Shown: positions 27,484 through 36,699, numbered from the stretch's first letter. The stretch is 64,000 nucleotides of DNA from Thermus composti (GCF_014647535.1 NZ_BMPJ01000001.1:62001-126000); one strand, 5' to 3'. The notes: generated by a model not told the origin, from the letters alone. Program-made: numbers and translations.

Positions 27484-28387
27484 CCGGACCACGATCTTGC
27501 CCACGTGCCCCCGGTCCAGAAGGGCCTGGAAGGCGGCCTCGGCCTCGGCGAAGGGGAAGACCTTCCCCACCACGGGCCTAAGGGTCTTCCCCAGGCGGGG
27601 AAGGAGGAAGGCGAGGGCCTCTTCCAAGAGGGGCTTTTCCCCCAGGAGGGGGGAAAGCCAGAAGCCCACGACCGAGAGGTTCTTGCGCATGAGCCTTAGG
27701 GGGTTCACGGGAACCACCTCCCCTTCCGCCGCCCCGATGTAGACCAGGCGCCCTTTGGGCCTGAGGAGGCTTAGGCTTTCCTCCACCGCCTTGCCCCGCA
27801 CCTCCAGGACCAGGTCCACGCCCCCTAGGGCCCGCACCTTCTCGGGTAGCTCCTCGTAGGTGGCCGCGAGGCCCGCCCCGAGGCTTTGGGGAAGGGCGAG
27901 CTTTTCCGCCCTCGAGGCCGCCGCCACCACCTCTAGCCCTAGCGCCCGGGCCACCTGCACCGCCGCCGTGCCCAAGGCTCCCGCCGCCGCCTGGACCAAC
28001 ACCCGCTCCCCGGGCCTCACCCCCGCCTGCTTTAGGGCCAGGTAGGCGGTGAGGAAGGAGACGGGGAAGCTTGCGGCCTCTTCCGGGGAAAGCCCCTCGG
28101 GGACGGGGAGGAGGGCTTCCCTGGGCACCGCCACCCGCTCGGCGAGCCCCCCTTGGCCGATGAGGGCGGCGTAGCGCCGGCCTTCGGCCTGGCCCACCAC
28201 TTCCATCCCGGGGACGAAGGGGGGGGTGGGATCGGGTGAGGTAGGCCCCGAGGCGCATCAGGTGGTCCGCGAAGTTGAGGCCGACGGCCTCCACCCTAAG
28301 GACCACCTCCCCTGGCCCCGGCCTCGGGTCTTCCACGTCCTTAAGAGCCAGAGGGGCTCCTAGCTTTTCCTGCACCCAGGCTTTCAT
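27478..28387 (-). pseudogene. NADPH:quinone oxidoreductase (MDR family), frameshifted
   Basis: Two frames together encode one medium-chain reductase. Frame one starts at ATG 28387 (MKAWVQEKLGAPLALKDVE) and runs through NFADHLMRLGAYLTRSHPP. Frame two then gives GMEVVGQAEGRRYAAL, the NADPH loop VQAAAGALGTAAVQVARALG, and ends GHVGKIVVRL at 27478. The switch lies in a run of eight Cs (minus strand, 28219-28226); seven would restore the frame. The span is 910 bases, exactly one more than the 909 needed for a 302-aa protein, the length I recall for the T. thermophilus quinone oxidoreductase. It may be a real lesion, a slippage-prone tract, or a sequencing error. Confidence 0.85.
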
Positions 28388-28415
28388 TGGGCTAGTTTAC
28401 GCTATCCTGGGAGCC

Positions 28416-29012
28416 GTGACAGAGAGGAACCTCGCCCGCTTTTACCAGGTGGCCCAAGAAATTTGGAGCTAGCTTCCCCCTTCGGCCCGTTTCCGTCCCC
28501 TGGAGGACGGCAAACTCCTTGCCCGCCACGCTGCCCTCATGGAAACCTGGACCGAGGAGCTGGTCCAGGGGTTCTACGACACCCTTTTCGGCCACCCCGC
28601 CACCCGCAGGGTGTTCCGGGAGGGGGAACGGCCCGCCCGGGAGAAGACCCTGAGGGACTGGTACCTGCGCACCCTCCGGGGTCCTTTCAACGGGCAGTAC
28701 TTCGCCTGGCAGGCCCTGGTGGGGTTGGTGCACGTGCGCCGGGGTGTGACCAACGCCATGATGGCCTCCATGTGGAACTGGCTCACGGAGAAGGTGGCTG
28801 AGAAGGCCCGTCAAGCTCTTTCTCCAGAGGAGGCCCAGGCGCTGGTGGACGCTTGGCGCCGCCTGGCCTTCACGGTGATGGCCCTCATCGCCGAGGAGTA
28901 CCTGGAGGCTTACCTGGAAGCCCTGGCCTTGGCCCAAGGGGAAGACCCCCGAGCCTTTATGGAAAAAGCCCAGGAGATGGCGGGGGCCCTCCTCGCCCAG
29001 CTCAGCCCTTGA
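28416..29012 (+). pseudogene. Protoglobin-type heme protein interrupted by an in-frame TAG
   Basis: GTG 28416 opens VTERNLARFYQVAQEIWS, then an in-frame TAG (28470-28472), then the same frame continues LPPSARFRPLEDGKLLARH and runs to 29012. The downstream part is a protoglobin/globin-sensor fold: WTEELVQGFYDTLFGHPATR, then ALVGLVHVRRGVTNAMM with the probable proximal histidine. Such globins bind heme and O2, NO or CO. ATG 28539 could restart translation of 157 residues that retain most helices but lose the N-terminal Z/A-helix region. Ends 10 bases inside the convergent permease gene. Confidence 0.75.
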
Positions 29013-29811
29013 CCGACCCCGCCAGGAGCCCCCTCAGGAAGTAGCGGCCCAAGAAGATATAGACCAAAAGGGTGGGCAGGGCGGCCAGGATGGCCCCCGC
29101 CATGGGCAGGTTCCACTTCACCGCCTCACCCCCGGCGAGCTGGGCCAGGGCCACGGTGATGGGCTGGCTCTCGGGCCGGGTGAGGGTCACGGCGAAGAGG
29201 AACTCGTTCCAGATCTGGGTGAACTGCCAGATAGCCACCACTACGAAGGCGGGGACCGAAAGGGGCAGGATCACGTGGCGGAAGATGCCGAAAAATCCCG
29301 CCCCGTCTATGCGGGCTGCCTCCACAAGCTCGTCGGGGATCTCGCTGTAATAGTTGCGGAAAATGAGGGTGACGATGGGGATGCCGTAGATGACGTGGAC
29401 CAGGACGAGCCCGAAAAGGTTGCCGTAGAGGCCGATGGACTTCATGAACTGGAAGAGGGGGATGAGGATGCTCTGGTAGGGGATGAACATCCCAAAGAGG
29501 ATCAGGGCGAAGAGGAGGCCCGACCCCCTAAAGGGCCACTTGGCCAGGACGTACCCGTTCAGTGACCCCACCAGGGCGGAGAGCAGGGTGGCGGAGGTGG
29601 CGAGGACCACGGAGTTTTGGAACTTGGGCCGGAAGGCCTCCCAAGCGGTGCGGAAGCTCTCCCAGTAGGGGGGGTGGGGCCACTGCCAGACCGTTTCCAG
29701 GGTGATCTTGGCGGGCTCCTTGAGGGCGGTGAGGATTACCAGGTAGACGGGCAGGAGGAAAAACCCCGCCATGAGGAGGAGGAAGGCGTAGAGGAGGACC
29801 CGGCCCATCAC
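29002..29811 (-). CDS. Sugar ABC transporter permease 2 (MalG type)
   Basis: A 269-aa inner-membrane permease with six membrane segments. The ATPase-docking EAA loop is [20 protein letters not shown] near residue 165, and [18 protein letters not shown] follows, typical of CUT1 sugar permeases. It forms the channel with the partner permease upstream, which it overlaps by 4 bases (ATGA). I recognise the set as the glucose/mannose-type importer of T. thermophilus. No ATPase gene is present in the operon, so a shared MalK-like ATPase elsewhere is needed. Confidence 0.92.
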   Translation of the reverse strand: MMGRVLLYAFLLLMAGFFLLPVYLVILTALKEPAKITLETVWQWPHPPYWESFRTAWEAFRPKFQNSVVLATSATLLSALVGSLNGYVLAKWPFRGSGLLFALILFGMFIPYQSILIPLFQFMKSIGLYGNLFGLVLVHVIYGIPIVTLIFRNYYSEIPDELVEAARIDGAGFFGIFRHVILPLSVPAFVVVAIWQFTQIWNEFLFAVTLTRPESQPITVALAQLAGGEAVKWNLPMAGAILAALPTLLVYIFLGRYFLRGLLAGSVKG

Positions 29812-30917
29812 CGCCGCACCTCCTTCCTGAGCTGGCTCGCCAGGTAGGGAATGACCACTACCGCCACCAGGAGGAGCAGGAGGATGCCGATGGCGGCCCC
29901 CTTGGCGAACTGGTTGCCCCGGAAGGCCAGGAGGTACATGTAGATGGCGGGCACATCCGTGGGGGCGTAGTCCAGCCCGGCCATGGCGAAGATGAGGTCA
30001 AAGATCTTGAGGGCGATGTGCCCCAGGACGATCATGGCCGAGAGGGTAATGGGGGCCAGCATGGGAAAGATGACCCGGCGGAAAAGCTGCCATTCGCTCG
30101 CCCCGTCCACCCGGGCGGCCTCGAGGACCTCCACCGGGATCCCCCTGAGCCCCGCCAGGTAAAGGGCCATGGTGTACCCCGCCATCTGCCAGATGGCGGC
30201 CAGGATCACCCCCACCAGGGCCAGGCTGAACCCGTGGGTCTCGGGGTAGGGGAGAAGCTTAAGGCCCCGGCCTAAGGTGAAGGCCCAAAGGAGGAGCACC
30301 CCGGCGGAGAAGAGGGCCCAAAGGAAGCGCCTCCTTTCCCCTTCCCGGTAGGCGGCGTGGGCCACGTAAAGGAGGACCAAGGCCACGGCCAAGGCGGTGT
30401 AGAAGGGGAGGTGGTTCCAGTCAAAGACCAGGACCTGTTCCCGGGTGGCGAGCCAGGGGAAGGAAAGGGGCGGGAGGCCGAAGAGGGTGGGGAGGACGTT
30501 CACCCCGCCTTGGGGCTGGAGCATCCAGCGCCAGATGGTCCCCGTCACCACGAAGGAAAGGGCCATGGGGAAGAGGAAGACGGTGCGGAAGAATCCTTCC
30601 CCTTTAGGGGCTCTGTCCACCGCCAGGGCGAGAAGAAGCCCGAGGCCCAGGCTTCCCGCCATGAAGAAGAGGGTGAAGAAGATGAGGTTCACCACGCTTT
30701 GGCGGAAGCGCACGTCTACGAAGCCGGTGAAGAGCTCCCGGTAGTTCTCCAGCCCCACGAAGCGGAGCTCGGGCCTTAGGGCCAGGGCCTGGGCCGGGTC
30801 CTTGCCCCAGTCGGTGAGGGAGACCCAGAGGTTTTGCCCGATGAAGCCGTAGACGAAGATGCCTATCGCCAAAAGCGAAGGTAGGAGGACCAAGAAGGCC
30901 GTGATGCGGTCGCGCAT
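29808..30917 (-). CDS. Sugar ABC transporter permease 1 (MalF type)
   Basis: A 369-aa permease, longer than the usual ~300 aa. Extra hydrophobic segments and a loop occupy about residues 150-235 ([20 protein letters not shown], then [15 protein letters not shown]). The EAA loop is [20 protein letters not shown] near residue 275. It pairs with the 29002-29811 permease. GAGGG lies just before the ATG. A very strong hairpin separates it from the binding-protein gene upstream. Confidence 0.92.
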   Translation of the reverse strand: MRDRITAFLVLLPSLLAIGIFVYGFIGQNLWVSLTDWGKDPAQALALRPELRFVGLENYRELFTGFVDVRFRQSVVNLIFFTLFFMAGSLGLGLLLALAVDRAPKGEGFFRTVFLFPMALSFVVTGTIWRWMLQPQGGVNVLPTLFGLPPLSFPWLATREQVLVFDWNHLPFYTALAVALVLLYVAHAAYREGERRRFLWALFSAGVLLLWAFTLGRGLKLLPYPETHGFSLALVGVILAAIWQMAGYTMALYLAGLRGIPVEVLEAARVDGASEWQLFRRVIFPMLAPITLSAMIVLGHIALKIFDLIFAMAGLDYAPTDVPAIYMYLLAFRGNQFAKGAAIGILLLLLVAVVVIPYLASQLRKEVRR

Positions 30918-30933
30918 GTTCCCTCGGGGAAAA

Positions 30934-30961
30934 CCCCGTGGGGGCCTAGGCCCCCACGGGG
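30934..30961 (-). terminator. 28-base perfect palindrome with T-run (attenuator)
   Basis: A perfect 28-base palindrome centred on GGCCTAGGCC lies in the gap between the glucose-binding-protein gene and its permeases. On the minus strand it is followed by TTTTCCCC. It would form a very stable hairpin, a partial terminator and a 3' stabiliser for the binding-protein mRNA. Confidence 0.8.
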
Positions 30962-30971
30962 GGAAGGGGCC

Positions 30972-32207
30972 TTAGCGGCCCAGGCCCACCTGGTCGGCGA
31001 TGGCCTGGGCGGCGTTGGCCGCCGCCTGGGGGTTCTTGGTCTGGAGGAAGATCTCCATCACCGTGCCGAACTGGCTCATGAAGCTTTCCGGCGCCACCGC
31101 CCCGTGGACCAGGGAGCCCACGATGCGGTTAGACCGCCAGTCCTTCATGGCGGACTGGCCGTAGGCGTTGTACTTGCTGGGGTCGGAGTCCAGCCGGGCG
31201 GCGATGGAGCCCTTGAGGGGGTTGAAGGTGTCCTGCCCCTCCTTGGAGCCCACGAGCCTGAGCCAGTTGAGGGCGTTTTGCCGGTTCTTGGCCCCCTTGG
31301 GCAGGCCAAAGGAGTCGGAGAGCATCATGAAGACCCCCTGGGTGCCGGGGGAGGGGGCCCAGGCGAAGTCGGTCCCGGGCTTGAGCTTGAGGGTGGTGGC
31401 CATGTAGCCCGCCGCCCAGTCGCCCATGATGTTGAAGGCGGCCTGCCCCTGGACCACCCGGTCCACCGCCTGCTGCCAGGAAAGCCCGGAGGCGTCCGGG
31501 TTGGCGCAGCTCAGGACCTTGCCGAAGGTGTCCCAGACCGCCACCGCCTTGGGATCGGTGAACTTCAGCTTGCCCCTCCAGAGGTTGTTCCAGCCGTCGG
31601 GGCCTAAGGTGGCCAGGGCCACGCTCTCCCAGAGGTGCTGCTGGGTCCAGTTCTCCCCTAGGGCCAGGGGGGCCTGCACGCCTTTGCGCTTCAGGGCCTC
31701 GCAGGTGGCTAGGAACTCGGCCCAGGTCCTGGGCGGGGTGACCCCCCACGCCCTGAGCCTGGCGGGGATGTACCACATGACGTTGGAGCGGTGGATGTTC
31801 ACCGGCACACTCCAGATCCCGCCCTTGTAGGAGATGAGGTCAATGAGCCCCTTGGGAAAGACCTGGAGCCACCCTTCTTGGCGGAAGAGGGGGGTGAGGT
31901 CCTCCATCCGGTTCGCCACCACCCAGGTGCCGATGAGCTCCATGCCGGCGTGCACCTGGAAGGTGTCCGGGGGGTCCCCGCCCAGCATCCGGGTCTTGAG
32001 GACGGCGCGGGCGTTCACCCCGGCCCCGCCCGTCACCGTGCCGTTGATGACCTCCACCCCAGGGTACTTTTGCTTGTAGAGCCGGATCAGGGCCTCCAAA
32101 GCGGGGCCTTCGTCCCCCGCCCACCAGGAGAAGATCTCAAGCTTGCCTCCTTGGGCCAGGGCGCTAAGCCCCAGGACCACGCCGATCGCCAAAAGCCACT
32201 TCCGCAT
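30972..32207 (-). CDS. Glucose/mannose-type ABC transporter, sugar-binding protein
   Basis: A 411-aa periplasmic binding protein with a signal peptide ([20 protein letters not shown]). Mature motifs are [35 protein letters not shown] and [15 protein letters not shown]. Length and sequence match the characterised T. thermophilus glucose-binding protein. ATG 32207 is used because GGAGGT lies 7 bases upstream; ATG 32219 is possible but lacks a site. It is the first transport gene after the ROK regulator, whose 3' end overlaps its start by 44 bases in another frame. Confidence 0.93.
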   Translation of the reverse strand: MRKWLLAIGVVLGLSALAQGGKLEIFSWWAGDEGPALEALIRLYKQKYPGVEVINGTVTGGAGVNARAVLKTRMLGGDPPDTFQVHAGMELIGTWVVANRMEDLTPLFRQEGWLQVFPKGLIDLISYKGGIWSVPVNIHRSNVMWYIPARLRAWGVTPPRTWAEFLATCEALKRKGVQAPLALGENWTQQHLWESVALATLGPDGWNNLWRGKLKFTDPKAVAVWDTFGKVLSCANPDASGLSWQQAVDRVVQGQAAFNIMGDWAAGYMATTLKLKPGTDFAWAPSPGTQGVFMMLSDSFGLPKGAKNRQNALNWLRLVGSKEGQDTFNPLKGSIAARLDSDPSKYNAYGQSAMKDWRSNRIVGSLVHGAVAPESFMSQFGTVMEIFLQTKNPQAAANAAQAIADQVGLGR

Positions 32208-33357
32208 ACCTACCTCCATTGCGACGTGGGCTTTCCGCCCACAGGCCGCCCAGCTCAAAGAACCGCGCCAAGAAGAGGCTCGCCCCGCCCACCGCCGCCG
32301 CCAGGTGCCCGTAGGAGGAGGGTTGGACCGGAAGGGTGCGGTGGGCCTGCAAAAAGGCGTGGGCCTCGAGGGCCCGGCGCATAGGGCCTTCCAGAAAGGG
32401 GAAAAGCTCCGCCGCCTTGCCCCCCACCACCACCCGGGCGGGGTCGTAGGCCACCGCCAGGTTGGCGAGGAACCGGCCCAAGGCCTCCCCCAGGTGGGCC
32501 AAGGAGGCCTGGACCAAGGGGTCACCCTCCTGGGCCTGGGCCCTTAGGGTGTCCACGTCCTCCGCCTCACCCCCGAGGGCCCGGTGGTGTTGGAGCAGGG
32601 CCTCGAGGCTAAGCTCGGTTTCCAGGCATCCTTTCCGGCCGCAGGCGCAGCGCCTTTCCCCCTGGCCTTGCCAGTGGCCCACCTCCCCTGCCGCGCCGTT
32701 TGCGCCCCGGAGGAGGCGGCCTTCCGCCACCACCCCCACCCCGAGGCCCGTGCTCAACACCAGGTAAGCCAGGTTCTCCTCCCCGTGGAAGAAGACCTCG
32801 GAGAGGGCGGAGGCCTTGGCGTCGTTTTCCGCCAGGGTGGGCAGGGGGAAGTCGGCCAGGAGGTCCTTTAGGCTGAGCTCTCGCCAGCCCAGGTTGGGGG
32901 CGAAGAGGAGCCTTTCCCCCACCACCACCCCGGGCAGGGTAAAGCCCAGCCCCAAGGCCCCTTCCGTCTTGGGTAAGGCCTCCTGGAAAAGCCGAGCGAA
33001 GCGCTCCTCGGGGCCTGCTGCTTTGGGGTGGCGCCACTCCTTGGCCCAGATCACCTCCCCCCGCCAGTCCAGGGCCAGGAGGACCGTGCCCTCCACGCCC
33101 ACCTCCGCCCCCAGGGCGAAGCGGGCCCCTGGGCGCAGGTGCAAAAGGGTACCGGGACGGCCCAGAGGCGGCGAGGTGAAGGCCCCTTCCTCCAGGAGGC
33201 CTTCCTGCAGGAGCTCCTCCACCAGACGGCTCACCGCGCTTTTGGCCAAGCCCGTGAGCCGGGAGAGGTCGGCGCGGGTGAGGGGGCCCCGCCGCAGGTG
33301 GCTCAGGATGGCCCGGCGGTTTAGCCTACGGATTTCCTGCGTGTCCCCCTTGCGCAC
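32164..33357 (-). CDS. ROK-family transcriptional regulator (XylR/NagC type)
   Basis: About 397 aa. An N-terminal winged helix (residues 5-60, [39 protein letters not shown]) is followed by a ROK sugar-kinase-like domain with [21 protein letters not shown] and the zinc motif [10 protein letters not shown]. It probably represses the adjacent sugar importer and is relieved by a sugar. GTG 33357 is chosen because AGGAGG lies 9 bases upstream; an upstream ATG at 33441 would lie before the promoter. The 3' end reads 44 bases into the binding-protein gene and contains that gene's ribosome-binding site. Confidence 0.85.
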   Translation of the reverse strand: MRKGDTQEIRRLNRRAILSHLRRGPLTRADLSRLTGLAKSAVSRLVEELLQEGLLEEGAFTSPPLGRPGTLLHLRPGARFALGAEVGVEGTVLLALDWRGEVIWAKEWRHPKAAGPEERFARLFQEALPKTEGALGLGFTLPGVVVGERLLFAPNLGWRELSLKDLLADFPLPTLAENDAKASALSEVFFHGEENLAYLVLSTGLGVGVVAEGRLLRGANGAAGEVGHWQGQGERRCACGRKGCLETELSLEALLQHHRALGGEAEDVDTLRAQAQEGDPLVQASLAHLGEALGRFLANLAVAYDPARVVVGGKAAELFPFLEGPMRRALEAHAFLQAHRTLPVQPSSYGHLAAAVGGASLFLARFFELGGLWAESPRRNGGRYAEVAFGDRRGPGA

Positions 33358-33370
33358 CCAGTGCCGCCTC

Positions 33371-33420
33371 CTTAGTTCGTTCTCAGGACTAAGTAAACCA
33401 CCGCCCGCCCTGTCCGTCAA
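33371..33420 (-). promoter_or_regulatory. Promoter TTGACG-17-TTTACT with inverted-repeat operator
   Basis: Minus strand: TTGACG (33415-33420), 17-base spacer, TTTACT (33392-33397). Overlapping the -10 and start region is a perfect inverted repeat CTTAGT-N11-ACTAAG (33371-33393). ROK repressors bind A/T-rich palindromes of this kind, so it is probably the operator of the ROK protein encoded directly downstream. Confidence 0.75.
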
Positions 33421-33495
33421 GCCCTTGCCTTTTGGGCGCAAGAGGCCTTAGCCTGGAGGCGAGGCCCGCTAGGGCCTAAAAGCCAAGGTCCCGTA

Positions 33496-33630
33496 GCCCT
33501 GGTGCCTGGGCGCGTAGTCCAGGCTTAAAGTGGGGAAGTCCGGTGCGAGTCCGGCGCTGTCCCGCAACGGTAACCGGCCCAAGCTTCGCGCCCTTCTTCG
33601 CAGGCCGGAAGCCCGAATGCCTGCCAGGGC
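33496..33630 (+). ncRNA. Cobalamin (B12) riboswitch aptamer
   Basis: Closing stem GCCCTGG (33496-33502) with CCAGGGC (33624-33630). Inside are the conserved elements GGTGCCTGG, TTAAAGTGGGGAAGTCCGG, GCGAGTCCGGCGCTGTC, CCCGCAACGGTAACCGGCC and the B12 box GAATGCCTGCC. It binds adenosyl- or other cobalamins and turns off the import genes that follow. The segment between here and 33770 is the expression platform; 33421-33495 holds no gene that I can see, only the presumed promoter, which is weak. Confidence 0.95.
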
Positions 33631-33698
33631 CGCCCACCCTTCCCCGGGGTGGGCACCTCACGCGGATGGGGGAGCCAGGGGGCGAAGGAAGCCTTTTG

Positions 33699-33722
33699 CC
33701 CCTGCCTCCCGGCAGGGGTTTT
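33699..33722 (+). terminator. Terminator-like hairpin in the riboswitch expression platform
   Basis: CCCCTGCC (33699-33706), a 4-base loop, and GGCAGGGG (33711-33718), followed by TTTT. Together with the upstream GCCCACCC/GGGTGGGC hairpin (33632-33654) it may form the transcriptional half of the switch. Confidence 0.6.
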
Positions 33723-33723
33723 C

Positions 33724-33769
33724 CCTACCTCCCCCGGGGCTTTGGCCCTAGCGGCTTTAGGGAGGTAGG
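33724..33769 (+). promoter_or_regulatory. Ribosome-binding-site-sequestering hairpin of the riboswitch
   Basis: CCTACCTCCC (33724-33733) is perfectly complementary to GGGAGGTAGG (33760-33769), which contains the Shine-Dalgarno sequence of the binding-protein gene starting at 33771. Formation of this 10-bp stem would block translation. No competing anti-sequestor was identified with certainty. Confidence 0.7.
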
Positions 33770-33770
33770 C

Positions 33771-34622
33771 ATGAGGCGGTTTTTGGCTTTTCTGGCAGTC
33801 CTTTCGGCTTTGGTCTTCGCCTTTCCCCTCACCCTCACCGACGACCTAGGGCGTCAGGTTACCCTTAAAGCGCCTCCCAAGCGGATCGTCACCATGCTGC
33901 CCTCGGTCACGGAGACGGTCTGCGCTTTGGGGGCCTGCGACCGGCTGGTGGCCACGGACGACTACTCCGACTGGCCGGAAAGCGTCAAAAGGCTCCCTAA
34001 GGCGGGAGGGCTTTACAACCCCAATCCCGAGCTCATCGTCTCCTTGAAGCCCGACCTGGTCCTCGTCTCCCGCTACGGGAGGCTTTACGAGACCCTGGAG
34101 CGGGCGGGCCTCACCGTCTTTGCGGTGAAGACCGAGACCTACGAGGACATCTTCAAGACGGTGCGCACCCTGGGGAAGCTTCTCGGCCTTCCCGCCCAGG
34201 CGGAAGGTTTGGTGGCCAGGATCCAGAAGGAGGTTTACCAGGAGGAGGCCCGGGCGGCCAAGGCCAAGGCCCGTCCCCGGGTCTACTACGAGATTGACCC
34301 CACCCCCTACACCGCAGGCCCGGAGAGCTTCATCGGGGTCCTCATCCAGAAGGCCCGGGGGGTGAACATCGTCCCCAAGGAGCTGGGGCTTTTCCCCAAA
34401 ATCTCCCCGGAGTTCGTGGTGCAGAAAAACCCCGAGGTCATCGTGGCCACCTACCCAAACGCCCTGGAGACGATCCGCAGGCGGCCGGGGTGGGACCGGA
34501 TAAGCGCCGTGCGGAACGGGCGCATCTGCGTCTTCACGGGCGGGGAGGACAGCCTCCTCTCCCGCCCCGGCCCCCGGGTGGCCCAGGGGCTTAGGCTTTT
34601 GGTGGACTGCTTCCACAGGTAG
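33771..34622 (+). CDS. btuF: Cobalamin ABC transporter, substrate-binding protein
   Basis: A 283-aa periplasmic binding protein of the BtuF/FepB type with a signal peptide (RRFLAFLAVLSALVFAFP). The family opening TLTDDLGRQVTLKAPPKRIV is followed by MLPSVTETVCALGACDRLV and DDYSDWPESV. It sits immediately downstream of a cobalamin riboswitch, which is the reason for assigning corrinoids as ligand. ATG 33771 is used because GGGAGGT is 4 bases upstream; longer reading frames begin inside the riboswitch. The permease starts 2 bases later. Confidence 0.9.
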   Translation: MRRFLAFLAVLSALVFAFPLTLTDDLGRQVTLKAPPKRIVTMLPSVTETVCALGACDRLVATDDYSDWPESVKRLPKAGGLYNPNPELIVSLKPDLVLVSRYGRLYETLERAGLTVFAVKTETYEDIFKTVRTLGKLLGLPAQAEGLVARIQKEVYQEEARAAKAKARPRVYYEIDPTPYTAGPESFIGVLIQKARGVNIVPKELGLFPKISPEFVVQKNPEVIVATYPNALETIRRRPGWDRISAVRNGRICVFTGGEDSLLSRPGPRVAQGLRLLVDCFHR

Positions 34623-34624
34623 CC

Positions 34625-35647
34625 GTGGTCCTCGCCCTTCCCCTAAGACGGGGCCTGGTCTTCCTGGGCCTGGGGGGCCTTTTGGGCCTAGCCCTGGTCC
34701 TGGGGGTGGGGGTGGGGGCGGTGGGGGTTCCGCCCCTCGAGGTGGTCCAAGCCCTTCTGGGCCTCAAGGAAAACCCCATCGTCACCGAGCTCCGCCTGCC
34801 CCGGGTGCTGGGCGGGGTTCTGGTGGGGGCGGCCTTGGGGGCGGCGGGGGCGGTGCTCCAGGGGCTTTTCCGGAACCCCCTGGCCGACCCCTACCTCATG
34901 GGGGCGGCCTCGGGGGCGGCTTTTGGGGTCACCCTTCTGGCCGCCTTCGGAGGGGGGCTCGCCCCGGCCTTCGCCCAGCACGCCGTCTTTCAGGGCCTCG
35001 GCCTTTCCGCCACCCTGGCGGGGTTTTTGGGGGCTTTGGGGGCCACCCTCCTCACCCTAGTCCTCGCCGGGGGGGTGGCCCGCACGGGGGAGCTGGTCCT
35101 GGCGGGGGTGGTGGTGGGGAGCGTCCTCACCGGGCTCACCACCTACCTGATGCTCCAGGACGCCGACCGGGTGCGGGCGGTCTTCGCCTACACCCTGGGC
35201 AACCTGGCCTTTCTGGGGTGGCCGGGGGTGCGGGGGCTTGGCCTCTTCCTTCTTCTCGGCCTTCCCCCCCTTCTCCTCCTGGGCCGGGCCTTGAACGCCT
35301 TGCAGCTGGGCGAGGAGGTGGCCCAAAGCCTGGGGCTTCCCCTTGGGGGACTTAAGCTTCTCCTCCTCCTTGCGGCAAGCCTCCTCACCGCCAGCGCCGT
35401 GGCCCAGGCGGGGATCATCGGCTTCGTGGGCCTCATCGTCCCCCACCTCCTCAGGCGGCTTCTTGGGGAGGACTACCGCCTTCTTCTACCCGCCAGCGCC
35501 CTTCTGGGCGGGGCGCTTTTGGTCCTGGCGGACCTCCTCGCCCGCACCCTCACCCGGCCGGCGGAGCTTCCCGTGGGGGTGGTGACCACCCTTTTGGGCG
35601 GACCCTTCTTCCTCTATCTCCTTTGGAGGCAGCGTGGCCGGGCTTGA
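34625..35647 (+). CDS. btuC: Cobalamin ABC transporter permease (FecCD family)
   Basis: A 340-aa inner-membrane protein with about ten membrane helices. Family signatures are LRLPRVLGGVLVGAALGAAGAV... in the first third (continuing LQGLFRNPLADPYLMGAASG) and GIIGFVGLIVPHLLRRLLGED near residue 260, the loop that contacts the ATPase. It starts with GTG 2 bases after btuF and overlaps btuD by 14 bases. The substrate is assigned from the riboswitch. Confidence 0.92.
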   Translation: MVLALPLRRGLVFLGLGGLLGLALVLGVGVGAVGVPPLEVVQALLGLKENPIVTELRLPRVLGGVLVGAALGAAGAVLQGLFRNPLADPYLMGAASGAAFGVTLLAAFGGGLAPAFAQHAVFQGLGLSATLAGFLGALGATLLTLVLAGGVARTGELVLAGVVVGSVLTGLTTYLMLQDADRVRAVFAYTLGNLAFLGWPGVRGLGLFLLLGLPPLLLLGRALNALQLGEEVAQSLGLPLGGLKLLLLLAASLLTASAVAQAGIIGFVGLIVPHLLRRLLGEDYRLLLPASALLGGALLVLADLLARTLTRPAELPVGVVTTLLGGPFFLYLLWRQRGRA

Positions 35648-36386
35648 GGCCAAGGGGATCGTTGGGCCCTACGCCCTTAAGGGGGTGGACCTAAGGCTTG
35701 CCCCCGGGGAGTGGCTTGCCCTTTTGGGCCCCAACGGCTCGGGCAAGACCACCCTTTTGCGGGTGATGGCGGGGCTTCTTCGGCCCCGGGCGGGGAGCGT
35801 TTGGCTAGAGGGGAAGCCCCTTTGGGCCTACGGGACCTACCAGAGGGGACGGCTTCTCGCCTACCTGCCCCAAAACGGCCCTTACCCCGAGGGGCTTTTG
35901 GTGGAGGAGGTGGTGCGCTTGGGGAGGCTTCCCCACCTGGGGCTTTGGCGACGGGAGGGGAAGGAGGACCTTAAGGCCGTGGCCTGGGCCATGGCGGTGA
36001 CCGGGACGGAGGGCTTTAAAGGGCGGCTTCTTTCCACCCTTTCCGGGGGGGAAAGGCAGAGGGTCCTTTTGGCCCGGGCCTTGGCGGCGAGGCCCCGCTA
36101 CCTCCTTCTGGACGAGCCCACCACCTACCTGGACCTGGAGCACCAGTACGCCCTTCTCCTCCTCCTAAAGGACCTGGCCGCCCAGGGCCTTGGCATCCTT
36201 TCCGTGCTCCACGACCCCAACCAGGCCGCCTTGGCCCACCGGGTGGCGGTGCTCAAGGAAGGGCGCCTCCTCGCCCAGGGCCCTCCCCGGGCGGTGCTCC
36301 GGGAGGAACTCCTCACCGCCCTTTACGGCCCCAGGGTGCGGGTGACCCTTCTGGAGGGGAGGCCCCATGTCTATTTGGACGGATAG
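35634..36386 (+). CDS. btuD: Cobalamin ABC transporter ATP-binding protein
   Basis: A 250-aa ATPase of the BtuD/FecE group. Walker A is LLGPNGSGKTTLLRVMAGLL, the Q-loop YLPQNGPYP, the signature LSGGERQRVLLARALA and Walker B YLLLDEPTTYLDLEHQ with the H-loop VLHDPN. It overlaps btuC by 14 bases and the next small gene by 20, so the four genes form one tight operon under B12 control. Confidence 0.93.
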   Translation: MAGLEAKGIVGPYALKGVDLRLAPGEWLALLGPNGSGKTTLLRVMAGLLRPRAGSVWLEGKPLWAYGTYQRGRLLAYLPQNGPYPEGLLVEEVVRLGRLPHLGLWRREGKEDLKAVAWAMAVTGTEGFKGRLLSTLSGGERQRVLLARALAARPRYLLLDEPTTYLDLEHQYALLLLLKDLAAQGLGILSVLHDPNQAALAHRVAVLKEGRLLAQGPPRAVLREELLTALYGPRVRVTLLEGRPHVYLDG

Positions 36387-36699
36387 GGCGAGGCTTTACG
36401 TGCGGGGACGGGCCTTCCTCCTGGACCTGGGAGAGGAGGTGGCCTTTTACACGGAAAGCGGTCCCAAAAGGGCCCGCTACCTCCTGGTGGGCAGGCTTTC
36501 CCCGCCGGAGTGGTTTAGGCTCGGCCTTCCCCGCCAGGGGGTTCTCCACTACCCCCTGGCCGTGGACCCCCTGGCCTTCCTTTGGGAAGGGGAGACCCTG
36601 GTCTTCCCGGGCCTAAGGGTCTACCTGGCGGGTCCTCCGCCCTTCGTGGAGACCCCCTACTACGCCTGGCCCTTGACGGAGGGGGTGGGCCCGGGGTAG
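36367..36699 (+). CDS. Hypothetical protein in the cobalamin operon
   Basis: A 110-aa soluble protein, mostly beta-strand in character (ARLYVRGRAFLLDLGEEVAF), with no cysteine cluster, signal peptide or membrane span. No family recognised. It begins inside the last codons of btuD (20-base overlap, ATG in CCCATGTC) and ends before a promoter that serves the next gene. Co-regulation by the B12 riboswitch suggests a role in corrinoid uptake or processing, but that rests on position alone. Confidence 0.6.
   Translation: MSIWTDRARLYVRGRAFLLDLGEEVAFYTESGPKRARYLLVGRLSPPEWFRLGLPRQGVLHYPLAVDPLAFLWEGETLVFPGLRVYLAGPPPFVETPYYAWPLTEGVGPG

Noticed and set aside
33543-33770. An extended N-terminus for the B12-binding protein beginning at 33543
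   Set aside because: That start lies inside the riboswitch aptamer. ATG 33771 has a strong Shine-Dalgarno sequence and opens a normal signal peptide.
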